Notes: a model not told the origin generated them from the sequence alone. Positions 16,873 to 25,734 are shown, counted from the stretch's first letter. The stretch is 64,000 bases of DNA from Pandoraea oxalativorans (GCF_000972785.3 NZ_CP011253.3:868001-932000); one strand, 5' to 3'. Numbers and translations: made by a program.

Positions 16873-17856
16873 ATGAGTCAAGATTTCACATTCGCCATCA
16901 AGCGCATGAGTTTCGACGAGGACTATCGCCCGTCGGACAATACGCGCATCACGACCAACTTCGCCAATCTGGCCCGTGGCAGCAGCCGCCAGGAAAACCT
17001 GCGCAATACTCTCCAGATGATCGACAACCGTTTCAATGCGCTGGCGCATTGGGACAATCCGAAGGGCGATCGTTACACCGTCAAGCTCGACATCGTTTCC
17101 GTCGAAATGCGCATTGGCGGTGAAAGCAACGGCAGCGCGCTTCCGCTGATCGAAATATTGAACACCCGAATTTTCGATAAGAAGAACAACGTGCATATCG
17201 ACGGCATGGTGGGGAATAACTTCTCCTCCTATGTGCGCGATTACGACTTCAGCGTGCTCTTGCTGGCGTACAACAAGGACCAGCCGACATTCGGCACGCC
17301 GGAGAATTTCGGCGATCTGCATGGCAAGCTGTTCAAGTCGTTCGTGAATTCGGACGCTTACAAAGCCAACTTCAACAAGCAGCCTGTCATTTGTCTGAGC
17401 GTATCGAGCACGCGCACCTACCGTAGAACGGCCAATGTGCACCCTGTGCTGGGCGTCGAATACTTGCAGGACGAGTATTCGCTGACCGACGAATACTTCG
17501 CGAAGATGGGCTTGAAGGTTCGCTATTTCATGCCCCGCAATAGCGTCGCACCGTTGGCTTTCTATTTCTCCGGCGATTTGCCGGGCGACTACACGGATCT
17601 CGAACTGATCAGCACCATCAGCACGATGGACACGTTCCAGAAGATCTATCGCCCTGAGATTTACAACGCGAATTCCGCCGCAGGGGAATCCTATCGGCCG
17701 AGTCTGAAGCATCAGGATTACTCGCTGACTCGCATTGTCTACGATCGGGAAGAACGTAGCCGTCTGGCTATCGAGCAGGGAAAGTTTGTCGAGGAGCACT
17801 TCGTCAAACCCTACCGCGCCACGCTTGATCAGTGGTCCGCTAACTACGCTCATTGA
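16873..17856 (+). CDS. mesX: MesX (DUF1852), partner of methionine synthase MesD
   Basis: A 327-residue protein of the DUF1852 family, recognised from its continuous similarity (DFTFAIKRMSFDEDYRPSDNTRITTNFANLARG at the N-terminus and YFMPRNSVAPLAFYFSGDLPGDY toward the C-terminus). It has no transmembrane segment or known cofactor motif. From genetics in other proteobacteria, DUF1852 (MesX) is required together with MesD for folate-independent methionine synthesis that needs oxygen; its chemistry and methyl donor were undetermined to my knowledge. The adjacent mesD gene, 26 bases downstream, and the MetR box support the same role here. Confidence 0.88.
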   Translation: MSQDFTFAIKRMSFDEDYRPSDNTRITTNFANLARGSSRQENLRNTLQMIDNRFNALAHWDNPKGDRYTVKLDIVSVEMRIGGESNGSALPLIEILNTRIFDKKNNVHIDGMVGNNFSSYVRDYDFSVLLLAYNKDQPTFGTPENFGDLHGKLFKSFVNSDAYKANFNKQPVICLSVSSTRTYRRTANVHPVLGVEYLQDEYSLTDEYFAKMGLKVRYFMPRNSVAPLAFYFSGDLPGDYTDLELISTISTMDTFQKIYRPEIYNANSAAGESYRPSLKHQDYSLTRIVYDREERSRLAIEQGKFVEEHFVKPYRATLDQWSANYAH

Positions 17857-17882
17857 CTCACTTAAACGCAAGGTCATTCATC

Positions 17883-18911
17883 GTGAAAAAATTGTTGCCG
17901 ACTTCGACTGCTGGTAGTTTGCCCAAACCGTCCTGGCTCGCAGAACCCGAGAAACTCTGGTCGCCCTGGAAACTGGAAGGCGAAGAATTGGTTCAGGGCA
18001 AGCAAGATGCGCTGCGTCTGTCTCTGCAAGAGCAGCAACACGCGGGTATCGATATCGTCAGCGATGGCGAGCAAACGCGTCAGCATTTCGTGACGACGTT
18101 TATCGAACACCTGAGCGGCGTCGACTTCAACAACCGTCAGACCGTACGAATTCGCGACCGCTACGACGCGAGTGTGCCGACGGTCGTGGGCGCTGTCGCC
18201 CGCCAGAAGCCGGTGTTCGTCGAAGACGCGAAGTTCTTGCGCGCGCAGACCCAGCAACCGATCAAGTGGGCGCTACCCGGCCCAATGACGATGATCGACA
18301 CGCTGTACGACGATCACTACAAGAGCCGCGAAAAGCTGGCGTGGGAATTCGCCAAGATTCTCAATGAGGAAGCGAAGGAATTGGAAGCGGCAGGCGTCGA
18401 CATCATTCAGTTCGACGAACCGGCATTCAACGTCTTCTTCGACGAAGTCAACGAATGGGGCGTGGCGACGCTGGAGCGCGCCATCGAAGGGCTCAAGTGC
18501 GAAACCGCCGTTCACATTTGCTACGGCTATGGCATCAAGGCCAATACGGACTGGAAGAAGTCGCTGGGCACGGAGTGGCGTCAGTATGAAGAAGCCTTCC
18601 CGAAGCTGCAGAAATCGAGCATCGACATGATCTCGCTGGAATGCCACAACTCGCATGTGCCCATCGATCTGATCGAACTCATTCGCGGCAAGAAGGTGAT
18701 GGTCGGGGCCATTGACGTGGCATCCGACACGATCGAAACGCCGGAAGAAGTGGCTGGCACGCTGCGCAAGGCATTGAAGTTTGTCGATGCCGACAAGCTC
18801 TTTCCGTGCACCAACTGCGGCATGGCACCGCTGTCCCGTGCGGTGGCACGCGGCAAGCTGGCGGCACTGAGCGCCGGTGCGGAAATCGTGCGTCGCGAAC
18901 TGTCGAACTAA
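17883..18911 (+). CDS. mesD: MesD, core-MetE type methionine synthase
   Basis: A 342-residue protein equal to the C-terminal catalytic barrel of cobalamin-independent methionine synthase, without MetE's N-terminal folate-binding half. Putative zinc/homocysteine ligands are present: His211 and Cys213 in AVHICYGYG, Glu253 in ISLECHNSH, and Cys309/Cys312 in FPCTNCGMAPL. Start is the GTG at 17883 (VKKLLPTSTAGSLPKP) with AAGG upstream. The paired DUF1852 gene identifies it as the MesD family, which makes methionine from homocysteine without methyltetrahydrofolate. A MetR gene upstream is consistent. Confidence 0.88.
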   Translation: MKKLLPTSTAGSLPKPSWLAEPEKLWSPWKLEGEELVQGKQDALRLSLQEQQHAGIDIVSDGEQTRQHFVTTFIEHLSGVDFNNRQTVRIRDRYDASVPTVVGAVARQKPVFVEDAKFLRAQTQQPIKWALPGPMTMIDTLYDDHYKSREKLAWEFAKILNEEAKELEAAGVDIIQFDEPAFNVFFDEVNEWGVATLERAIEGLKCETAVHICYGYGIKANTDWKKSLGTEWRQYEEAFPKLQKSSIDMISLECHNSHVPIDLIELIRGKKVMVGAIDVASDTIETPEEVAGTLRKALKFVDADKLFPCTNCGMAPLSRAVARGKLAALSAGAEIVRRELSN

Positions 18912-19032
18912 GTTCCGAGTCGCCAGGCGCAAGTCGGCCCGCACGCGTGCTACCTATCTGAACGGATCGGTTTGCATGGCGAGCGGGGTGGCTTGCGCCA
19001 GTTGAATTGCCCCCCGGTATTTGTCCCCCGCT

Positions 19033-19542
19033 ATGTCACTTCCGAGTCCGGCCATCGAGCCACTGCGCTTTCGCGAAGCGCTCGGGCACTACGCCTCCGG
19101 TATCACGATCATCACGTCGCACATCGACGACGAGCCGCTAGGTTTCACCTGTCAGTCGTTCTATAGCGTGTCGACGAATCCGCCGCTGGTGTCGTTCAGC
19201 GTCATGGCCACGTCGGACAGCTATCCCAGGATCCGTCAGGCGGGACGCTTTGCCGTCAACATCCTGTCGGAAGCGCAAGCGGAAATTTCCAACCAGTTCG
19301 CCCGACGAGGCACGGACAAATGGCGCGGCGTCGACTGGCAGACTTCGCCGCTGGGCAATCCCATCATTCCGGGAAGTCTGCACTGGCTGGATTGCGAGAT
19401 CTACGGGGAATACGCCGCAGGCGATCACGTGATTGTGATCGGTGAAGTGAAGGCGTTAGACGCGCAGGGCTCGACAGCGAATCAGCCGTTGCTGTACTTC
19501 AAAGGCCAGTATCGAAATATTGCCGACCACGGCGGGGTGTGA
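19033..19542 (+). CDS. Flavin reductase family protein (FMN-binding split barrel)
   Basis: A 169-residue protein of the flavin reductase (HpaC/RutF-like) family: FREALGHYASGITIITSH at the start, GFTCQSFYSVSTNPPLVSFSV as the FMN-binding segment, FAVNILSEAQAEISNQFA, and HVIVIGEVKAL near the C-terminus. Such proteins use NAD(P)H to reduce FMN or FAD and hand it to a monooxygenase. It follows mesD by 121 bases on the same strand. Since MesD/MesX activity depends on oxygen, a reduced-flavin supplier beside them is suggestive, but linkage is inference. ATG 19033 chosen over TTG 19021. Confidence 0.85.
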   Translation: MSLPSPAIEPLRFREALGHYASGITIITSHIDDEPLGFTCQSFYSVSTNPPLVSFSVMATSDSYPRIRQAGRFAVNILSEAQAEISNQFARRGTDKWRGVDWQTSPLGNPIIPGSLHWLDCEIYGEYAAGDHVIVIGEVKALDAQGSTANQPLLYFKGQYRNIADHGGV

Positions 19543-19606
19543 GCGCTGCCTAAATCCCTCCCTTACCCAAATCCCCTACGCAGCAACCGTGCTAGAATCA
19601 TTGACT

Positions 19607-19621
19607 GATCAAACATTGATC
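19607..19621. promoter_or_regulatory. Inverted-repeat operator before DHA2 exporter
   Basis: GATCAA-ACA-TTGATC is a perfect palindrome with 6-base arms ending ten bases before the exporter start codon. TAGAAT at 19593-19598 is a possible -10 just upstream. The marR gene downstream of the exporter is the likely binder. Confidence 0.5.
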
Positions 19622-19631
19622 CGTCCAAAAA

Positions 19632-21227
19632 ATGGCTCCCAGTCCTAGCACCCCGCACTCGGCGGGGCAGGTGTTGCCCTTCCGGCAGTCGCTCGTGGCG
19701 ATGCTCGGCCTTTGTTTCTGCACGATGATGGTGGCACTCGACCAGACAGTGGTCGGGACTGCGCTGCCGACCATCGTCGCGGAACTCAAGGGGTTCGAGT
19801 ATTACGCGTGGGTCGCGACGTCGTATCTCCTCACCTCAGTCATCACCGTCCCCATCTTCGGACGCCTCGGCGATTTCTACGGCCGCAAGCGCTTCGTCAT
19901 GGCGGCGATCATCGTCTTTACGGCAGCGTCTGTCCTTTGCGGTGCGGCGAACAGCATGCCATTCCTCGTCTTCGCCCGCGCCCTGCAGGGCGTCGGCGGC
20001 GGCATGCTCGTCGGGACCGCGTTCGCCTGCGTGCCGGAACTGTTCCCCGATCCTCACGTGCGTCTGCGCTGGCAGGTCATGCTCAGCTCCGCCTTCGGCA
20101 TCGCGAATGCCATCGGGCCGTCGCTCGGGGGATTCCTCACCGAAGCCTACGGCTGGCGCTCGGTCTTCTACGTCAATTTGCCCGTCGGTTTGCTCGGCAT
20201 CTGGTTCATCGGACGCCACTTGCCGCAAATGCGCGCCGAAGAACACAGCAAAGCCAGCATCGACTGGCTCGGCGCAGTGCTCATCACCGCAGCGCTCGGC
20301 AGCTTGCAGATGCTCGTCGAATGGTTGCCTGCGGATGGTCTTTCGCGCGGTGTGGTGACGCTGGCCGTTGTGCTGGTCGTCTCGTCGTTCGCGCTCTATC
20401 GATGGGAGCAGCGCACCTCGCATCCGATCGTGCCGTTCGAGATGTTCCGCGACAAATCGCTCGCGCCGCTGTTCGTGCTGTCCGTCTTCGCCGGATTCTC
20501 GATGTTCGGGCTGCTGTTCTACGCGCCGCTGTTGCTGCAAGGCGGCTTCGGCCTTTCGCCGCGCGAAACCGGTTTGCTCATCACGCCGCTGGTCGTGTGC
20601 ATCACCGTGGGCAGCATCGTGAACGGGCGTCTGATTACCCGTCTGCGAAATCCGAACGTGATGTTGTATGGCGGCTTCCTGCTGCTCGCGCTGGCCTGCG
20701 CAGGCATCATCACGACGCATCGCGGCACTTCGCATCTGCTGATCGCCGCGTACATGTTCCTTGCGGGGCTCGGTCTCGGCTTTGTGATGCCGAACCTGAC
20801 TGTCTTCGCACAGGAAGTCGCAGGACGTGCGCACCTCGGGATCGCGACCGCACTGATGCAATCGCTGCGCATGATCGGCGGGATGCTTGGCACGGCCATC
20901 GTCGGTACGCTCGTGAATCACAGTTATACGTCACGCGTTGCCGATGCGCTGGCGGCCAACGAAGGTACGCGTTTCACGTCGCAACTATCCGATCCGCAGA
21001 TCCTCGTGAACGTCACGGCGCAAAGCGACTTCCTGATGACGCTCGCGCACATGGGCCAGAACGGCGCGCTGTTTATCGAGTCGGCGCGCACGTCGCTCGT
21101 CGCCGCCATTCATAGCGGCCAGATGGTGTCGCTCGCGGCCGCGCTTGCCGGGTTGTGGTTCGTGCGGCGCGTGCCGCTCATTCGTCTGACGCGCGGCGTA
21201 AAGACGCAGCCGCCCGCAGGGGAGTGA
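19632..21227 (+). CDS. DHA2 family multidrug MFS exporter (EmrB/QacA type)
   Basis: A 531-residue, 14-helix proton antiporter. Characteristic elements: LDQTVVGTALPTIVAEL in helix 1, RLGDFYGRKRFVM in the helix 2-3 loop, the antiporter motif C-like segment GPSLGGFLTEAYGWRSVFYVNLPVG in helix 5, and two extra central helices near residues 200-260. Family members export drugs, dyes or siderophores. It is followed four bases later by a marR gene and has an inverted repeat just before its start, giving a self-contained regulated efflux unit. Substrates unknown. Confidence 0.92.
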   Translation: MAPSPSTPHSAGQVLPFRQSLVAMLGLCFCTMMVALDQTVVGTALPTIVAELKGFEYYAWVATSYLLTSVITVPIFGRLGDFYGRKRFVMAAIIVFTAASVLCGAANSMPFLVFARALQGVGGGMLVGTAFACVPELFPDPHVRLRWQVMLSSAFGIANAIGPSLGGFLTEAYGWRSVFYVNLPVGLLGIWFIGRHLPQMRAEEHSKASIDWLGAVLITAALGSLQMLVEWLPADGLSRGVVTLAVVLVVSSFALYRWEQRTSHPIVPFEMFRDKSLAPLFVLSVFAGFSMFGLLFYAPLLLQGGFGLSPRETGLLITPLVVCITVGSIVNGRLITRLRNPNVMLYGGFLLLALACAGIITTHRGTSHLLIAAYMFLAGLGLGFVMPNLTVFAQEVAGRAHLGIATALMQSLRMIGGMLGTAIVGTLVNHSYTSRVADALAANEGTRFTSQLSDPQILVNVTAQSDFLMTLAHMGQNGALFIESARTSLVAAIHSGQMVSLAAALAGLWFVRRVPLIRLTRGVKTQPPAGE

Positions 21228-21231
21228 CGCG

Positions 21232-21795
21232 ATGCCGACCGCTTTGAAACGTAACGTCATTCAACAATTGAGTCTGACCTACCGCGCGATGATGCTCGCC
21301 TTCGACGCGCAGGTCGGACATCCGCTGCCGCGCTGGCGCATCATTCTCGCGCTGGCCGAACGCGGCACCTGCTCGCAGAAGTTTCTTGCCGAACATTGCC
21401 GACTGGATCCGGCGTCGCTCACTCGTCAGCTCCAGTCGATGGAGGCGCTCGGCTGGCTGTCGCGCGCGACCGACCCCGACGACAACCGTCTGACGAATGT
21501 CACGCTGACGGAGGCGGGCATGGCCGTGCACGACGAGGCGACGCCGCGTCGTCAGGCCTTCTTCGACGACACGCTGGCAGGCATGACGCCGGATGAGATC
21601 GCCACGCTGGAGAGCGCGCTCTTGCATCTGGAGGCACAGTTCAAGTCGGTGGCCTCCAGGGCGAAGTCGGGCGCTTCCGGTGACATGCAGCCCAAGCCCG
21701 GCACGGGAGGCGAAGCGCGGCGGCGAGCCACTACCGCACCCAATGCTACGGACACGACGCCCGCGCGAAAGCGAGCTTCCAAAAACGCGTCATAG
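21232..21795 (+). CDS. MarR family regulator with basic C-terminal tail
   Basis: A 187-residue MarR protein. The winged HTH covers about residues 35-105 (RIILALAERGTCSQKFLAEHCRLDPASLTRQLQSMEALGWL, then the wing DPDDNRLTNVTLTEAG). After the dimerisation helix, from about residue 145, there is a low-complexity tail rich in Ala, Thr, Arg and Lys (MQPKPGTGGEARRR, ending ARKRASKNAS) that standard MarR proteins lack. It is co-transcribed with the DHA2 exporter, starting four bases after its stop. It probably represses the exporter through the inverted repeat at 19607. Confidence 0.87.
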   Translation: MPTALKRNVIQQLSLTYRAMMLAFDAQVGHPLPRWRIILALAERGTCSQKFLAEHCRLDPASLTRQLQSMEALGWLSRATDPDDNRLTNVTLTEAGMAVHDEATPRRQAFFDDTLAGMTPDEIATLESALLHLEAQFKSVASRAKSGASGDMQPKPGTGGEARRRATTAPNATDTTPARKRASKNAS

Positions 21796-21823
21796 GTCGC
21801 TCGCCCAGTCGGACGTCGGCCAC

Positions 21824-21857
21824 AAAAAAGCCGCTTCGAATTGAAGCGGCTTTTCTT
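21824..21857. terminator. Bidirectional Rho-independent terminator
   Basis: AAAAGCCGCTTC and GAAGCGGCTTTT (21826-21837 and 21843-21854) form a 12-bp stem with a 5-base loop, with A-tract before and T-tract after. It serves the convergent marR and D-serine-dehydratase-like genes. Confidence 0.9.
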
Positions 21858-21889
21858 TGCTGTGTTCGGGACGAACGGTGTGACGACGC

Positions 21890-23161
21890 TCAGAAGAACG
21901 TCTGCACGATCTCGACGACGTTGTAGTCGCCGTCGACGACCGGCAGGTGACGCCACTTGTCGAACGTCAGGCAAGGGTGCGAGATGTCGAACGCAATCAT
22001 GTCGCCCACGCGGATGTCGTCGCCCGGTGCAATGCGCAAATAGGCGTGCTGGTCCATCATGCCGGTGACTTCCCAATGCTCCGGGGTTGCCTTCGGCGAC
22101 TTGCTTTCGCCCGGACGGAACTGCTGTGCCGGTTCGGGCATGCCCGCGTCGAACGCGGCGTCGCGCTTGCCCAGCGCGATGATGGCGCGCTCGGGTTCGG
22201 GAATCGATTGCACGTACGCCCACAGTTGCAACGCCGGTTGCAATTGCGAGCGCATCTGCTTCGCGATGGGGTTGCGCGTCGCGATCTGTGCCTGCGCCGC
22301 CTTGTAGATACCCACGTCGTGCGTGAGATAGCAGCCGGGACGTAGCACCACATCCAGCGGCGCGCCCACGTCCTTGTGCGCGAATTCGTCAGCGACCACG
22401 TCGTACCATGCAGAACCCGCGCCCGAGAGCACGGCAGGGTTACGCTCGACCCGACCCGCTGCGACCAGCTCGCGCGTGATGCCCACCGCGCGTTGCAGGA
22501 AGGCGCGAATGTCGGCTTCTGTGCTCAGCACGCCTTCGTACACTTCCACACCCGCGAGTTTGACGGCGTCGTGATACTGCGCGAGCGCATCGAGCACGGT
22601 CTGCTGCTGCGCGGCGTCGCGCACGCCCGTGCGGCCGCCCGTCACGCCGAGTTCGATCAATACCTGAATCGTCTGGCCGCGCGCGCGGAAGAATTCGCCC
22701 AGATGCGCCACCGCAGCCGCCGAGTCCACCAGACAGAAGAATTCGAAGTCGGCGTCTTTCAACAGGTCGGCAATCATCGTCATGTTGCGTTTGCCGACGA
22801 GCTGATTCGCCATGAGCACACGGCGCACGCCGTGGTGATAGGCCACGTAGGTTTGATGCGCCGTGGCGAGCGTGATGCCCCATGCGCCGCCGTCCAATTG
22901 GCGACGGAACAGCTTCGGGGCCATTGTCGTCTTGCCGTGCGGGGCGAGCTTCACGCCGTATTCGTGCACGAAACGCTGCATCCACGCGAGGTTGTGACGG
23001 ATCTTGTCCTCGTAGAGCACCGCCGTCGGCAGGCTCAGGTCTTCGTTCAGCAAATTCCAGCCCAGACCGGTCGCGTTGGCGGGCGCGAGCGGCGCGTCCA
23101 ACGCACCCAGACCCTTGTTGAGGGTATCGATCATGCCGTGCTGATAGTTTGTATCACTCAT
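21890..23161 (-). CDS. D-serine dehydratase-like PLP enzyme / amino acid deaminase (DSD1 type)
   Basis: A 423-residue fold-type III PLP enzyme. The alanine-racemase-like barrel carries the Schiff-base lysine K77 in KLAPHGKTTMAP; the C-terminal domain has the zinc ligands His395 and Cys397 in DISHPCLTFDKW, typical of eukaryotic-type, zinc-dependent D-serine dehydratases and the bacterial D-threonine aldolase relatives. ATG 23161 (MSDTNYQHG) is favoured over ATG 23167 because GGAG sits at better spacing. It is divergent from the RpiR gene, which leads an N-acyl-D-amino-acid deacylase and RidA, so removal of amino groups from D-amino acids is likely. Confidence 0.85.
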   Translation of the reverse strand: MSDTNYQHGMIDTLNKGLGALDAPLAPANATGLGWNLLNEDLSLPTAVLYEDKIRHNLAWMQRFVHEYGVKLAPHGKTTMAPKLFRRQLDGGAWGITLATAHQTYVAYHHGVRRVLMANQLVGKRNMTMIADLLKDADFEFFCLVDSAAAVAHLGEFFRARGQTIQVLIELGVTGGRTGVRDAAQQQTVLDALAQYHDAVKLAGVEVYEGVLSTEADIRAFLQRAVGITRELVAAGRVERNPAVLSGAGSAWYDVVADEFAHKDVGAPLDVVLRPGCYLTHDVGIYKAAQAQIATRNPIAKQMRSQLQPALQLWAYVQSIPEPERAIIALGKRDAAFDAGMPEPAQQFRPGESKSPKATPEHWEVTGMMDQHAYLRIAPGDDIRVGDMIAFDISHPCLTFDKWRHLPVVDGDYNVVEIVQTFF

Positions 23162-23241
23162 TCCCATCTCTCCTCATGTCTGTGCGCCTTTGGCCGCCGG
23201 ATGGCTCCTATAATAGCGTTTAATTACCAGCGTTTGACAGT

Positions 23242-23260
23242 TTTGTTATAAAGTAACAAA
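23242..23260. promoter_or_regulatory. Perfect palindromic operator in divergent promoter (probable RpiR site)
   Basis: TTTGTTA-TAAAG-TAACAAA has perfect 7-base arms and a 5-base AT-rich centre. It lies between the divergent deaminase and rpiR starts and directly after a consensus TTGACA at 23234-23239, so binding would affect promoters in both directions. The TGTTA/TAACA core resembles sites of RpiR-family regulators. Confidence 0.6.
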
Positions 23261-23302
23261 TATTGGGCGTCCGACCTTCGGGGCGCTGCACAGACCGGAT
23301 AT

Positions 23303-24181
23303 ATGGCCGAAACCTTCGATATCGTGACCCGCGTTGCCGAACGCAGCGACGCCCTGAGTCAGGCAGAACGCAAAGTCGCGCAGGTCGTGCTGGAAGACGT
23401 GGCGGGCGCCGCAGCGGCGTCGATCAACGTACTGGCCGAGCGCGCTGGCGTGAGCGAGGCAAGCGTGACCCGATTCGCCAAAGCGATGGGCTGCCGCGAT
23501 GTACGCGACCTCAAGCTGCGACTGGCGCAGGCGGCGGTCGTCGGCCAGCGCTTTCTCGGCGCGAGCGCGGCTAATGGGCAAGACGGCGGCGAGACCATCG
23601 ACCGGATTGCCGACGATATTCAGACGACGTTGCAGGTGCATCGCGGACTCATCAAGCCCGACACGGTGCGACGTGCCGCCGCGCGGCTGCTCTCGGCGCG
23701 CATGGTGTATGCGTTCGGGATGGGCGGCGGGTCGTCGCTGCTGGCCGACGAGGCGCGCTACCGCCTTGTGCGTCTGGGCCGTCCGGTCGCGAGCTATCAG
23801 GACGCCGTGCTGGCCCGCATGGTCGCCGGTACGCTCGGACGCGACGACGTCGTACTCGCCTTCTCGGTGAGCGGTCACACGCCGGAACTGCTGTCCGCCT
23901 GCGAAATTGCGCGCGAATACGGGGCACAGGTCGTGGCCGTTACTGCAACGGGGTCGCCGCTGTCCGCGCTCGCCGACGAGGTGTTGCCGATCCGCGCGCT
24001 GGAAACCGATTTCATTTTCAAACCGTCGTCGTCGCGTTACGCGATGCTGCTTGCCATGGACGTGCTGGCCACGGAACTGGCGTTGCTCGCCAAGCCGCAG
24101 AGTCAGGCGCTGTTGCGACGAATCAAATATGTGCTCGACACACATCGGGGCGGCGGGGATCGCCAGCCTCTGGGAGACTGA
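23303..24181 (+). CDS. MurR/RpiR family transcriptional regulator
   Basis: A 292-residue regulator with an N-terminal RpiR helix-turn-helix at about residues 1-75 (LSQAERKVAQVVLEDVAGAAAASINVLAERAGVSEASVTRFAKAMGCRDVRDLKLRLAQ) and a C-terminal SIS domain from about residue 125 (FGMGGGSSLLADEARYRLVRLG and VLAFSVSGHTPELLSACEIAREYGA) that would bind a phosphorylated sugar or related ligand. It is two bases from the deacylase start and so co-transcribed with it. It likely controls both divergent arms of the D-amino-acid cassette through the palindrome at 23242. Ligand unknown; amino-sugar-derived compounds are possible. Confidence 0.9.
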   Translation: MAETFDIVTRVAERSDALSQAERKVAQVVLEDVAGAAAASINVLAERAGVSEASVTRFAKAMGCRDVRDLKLRLAQAAVVGQRFLGASAANGQDGGETIDRIADDIQTTLQVHRGLIKPDTVRRAAARLLSARMVYAFGMGGGSSLLADEARYRLVRLGRPVASYQDAVLARMVAGTLGRDDVVLAFSVSGHTPELLSACEIAREYGAQVVAVTATGSPLSALADEVLPIRALETDFIFKPSSSRYAMLLAMDVLATELALLAKPQSQALLRRIKYVLDTHRGGGDRQPLGD

Positions 24182-24183
24182 CC

Positions 24184-25683
24184 ATGACTGACCGCACCGA
24201 AAATCTGGCCGATCGCACGGTCGATACGCTGATCACCGACGTCCGTCTGGCCGACGGCTCCGGCGCGCCCATGACGGACGAGCGCTTCGACGTGGCGCTG
24301 CGCGGTGGCCGCATCTATGCAATTACGCCAGCGGGCGAGCGCCCGGGCTGGCAAGCGACGCAAGTCGTCGCGGGCAACGGCAACGTACTGAGCCCCGGCT
24401 TCATCGACGTGCATACGCACGACGACACCAACGTCGTGCGTGCGCCGGAAATGACGCCGAAGCTGTCGCAAGGTGTGACGACCGTCGTCGTCGGCAACTG
24501 CGGCATTAGCGCGTCGCCGGTCACCCTCAAGGGCGATCCGCCCGATCCGATGAACTTGCTGGGCGAGGCGAGCGCGTTCCGGTACCCGACCTTCGCGGCC
24601 TATGTCGACGCGCTGGAGAAGGCGCAACCGTCGATCAACGTGGCGGCGCTGATCGGTCACACGGCCCTGCGCAACAACCATATGGACCGTCTCGACCGGC
24701 CTGCGACGCAAGCCGAAATCGAAGGCATGCGCGCGCAACTTCGCGAAGCGCTGGCGGGCGGCGCGCTGGGCTTGTCGACGGGACTGGCTTACGCGAACGC
24801 GAATGCTGCGCCGACCGAGGAAGTCCTCGCGCTGGCCGAACCGCTGGCTGAAGCGGGCGGTCTTTACGCTACGCACTTGCGTACCGAGTTCGCCGAGATT
24901 CTCGACGCACTCGACGAAGCCTTCCGCATCGGACGTCACGCACGCGTGCCGGTGGTCGTCTCGCACCTGAAGTGTGCGGGCGTCGACAACTGGGGACGCA
25001 GCACCGAAATCCTCGAAGCACTCGACAAGGCGCAGCGCTATCAGCCGGTGGGCTGCGACTGCTATCCATACACGGCGAGTTCGTCGACGCTCGATCTCAA
25101 GCAAGTCACCGACGACTTCGACATTCTCGTCACGTGGTCGCAGGCGCATCCCGATCAGGGCGGCAAGCTGCTCGCGACGATTGCCGCCGACTGGGGCGTC
25201 GATCTGATGGAGGCGGCGAAGCGTCTGCAACCGGCCGGCGCGGTGTATCACTGCATGGAAGAAGATGATGTGCGCCGTATTCTGCGTCACCCTGCGACGG
25301 TGGTCGGCTCCGACGGGTTGCCCAACGACCCGTTGCCGCACCCGCGTCTGTGGGGCGCGTTCCCGCGCGTGCTGGGGCGCTACAGCCGCGAGCAGGCATT
25401 GTTCCCGTTGGCGGAAGCCGTCCACAAGATGACGGGGCTCTCCGCCGAGCGTTTCGGTCTGAGCGAGCGCGGATTTGTGCGCGAAGGATATTGGGCCGAT
25501 CTGGTGTTGTTCGATCCGGCGACCGTGGCTGACGCCGCGACGTTTACCGATCCGATGCAACCCGCGTATGGCATTTCGGCGGTGTGGGTCAACGGGGTGC
25601 TCTCGTGGCAGGACCGCGCACCGACGCAGAACGCGCGCGCCGGACGCTTTGTGCGTCGTGGCACGCCGCAGCCGGTGCTGTGA
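24184..25683 (+). CDS. N-acyl-D-amino-acid deacylase (D-aminoacylase)
   Basis: A 499-residue amidohydrolase-superfamily enzyme that cleaves N-acyl-D-amino acids to the free D-amino acid and a carboxylate. Metal ligands: His77 and His79 in GFIDVHTHDD, Cys106 in VVVGNCGIS (the cysteine ligand peculiar to D-aminoacylases), His in LIGHTALRN, YATHLRTE and VVSHLKCAG, and catalytic Asp in VGSDGLPND. The start is two bases after the rpiR stop. The product D-amino acid would be handled by the divergent D-serine-dehydratase-like enzyme, with RidA downstream clearing reactive enamine or imine. Confidence 0.92.
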   Translation: MTDRTENLADRTVDTLITDVRLADGSGAPMTDERFDVALRGGRIYAITPAGERPGWQATQVVAGNGNVLSPGFIDVHTHDDTNVVRAPEMTPKLSQGVTTVVVGNCGISASPVTLKGDPPDPMNLLGEASAFRYPTFAAYVDALEKAQPSINVAALIGHTALRNNHMDRLDRPATQAEIEGMRAQLREALAGGALGLSTGLAYANANAAPTEEVLALAEPLAEAGGLYATHLRTEFAEILDALDEAFRIGRHARVPVVVSHLKCAGVDNWGRSTEILEALDKAQRYQPVGCDCYPYTASSSTLDLKQVTDDFDILVTWSQAHPDQGGKLLATIAADWGVDLMEAAKRLQPAGAVYHCMEEDDVRRILRHPATVVGSDGLPNDPLPHPRLWGAFPRVLGRYSREQALFPLAEAVHKMTGLSAERFGLSERGFVREGYWADLVLFDPATVADAATFTDPMQPAYGISAVWVNGVLSWQDRAPTQNARAGRFVRRGTPQPVL

Positions 25684-25734
25684 ACCGTTGCAAGCGCCGG
25701 TGTAGTTGAAAACGATTCGTTGAAAGGAGCGATG

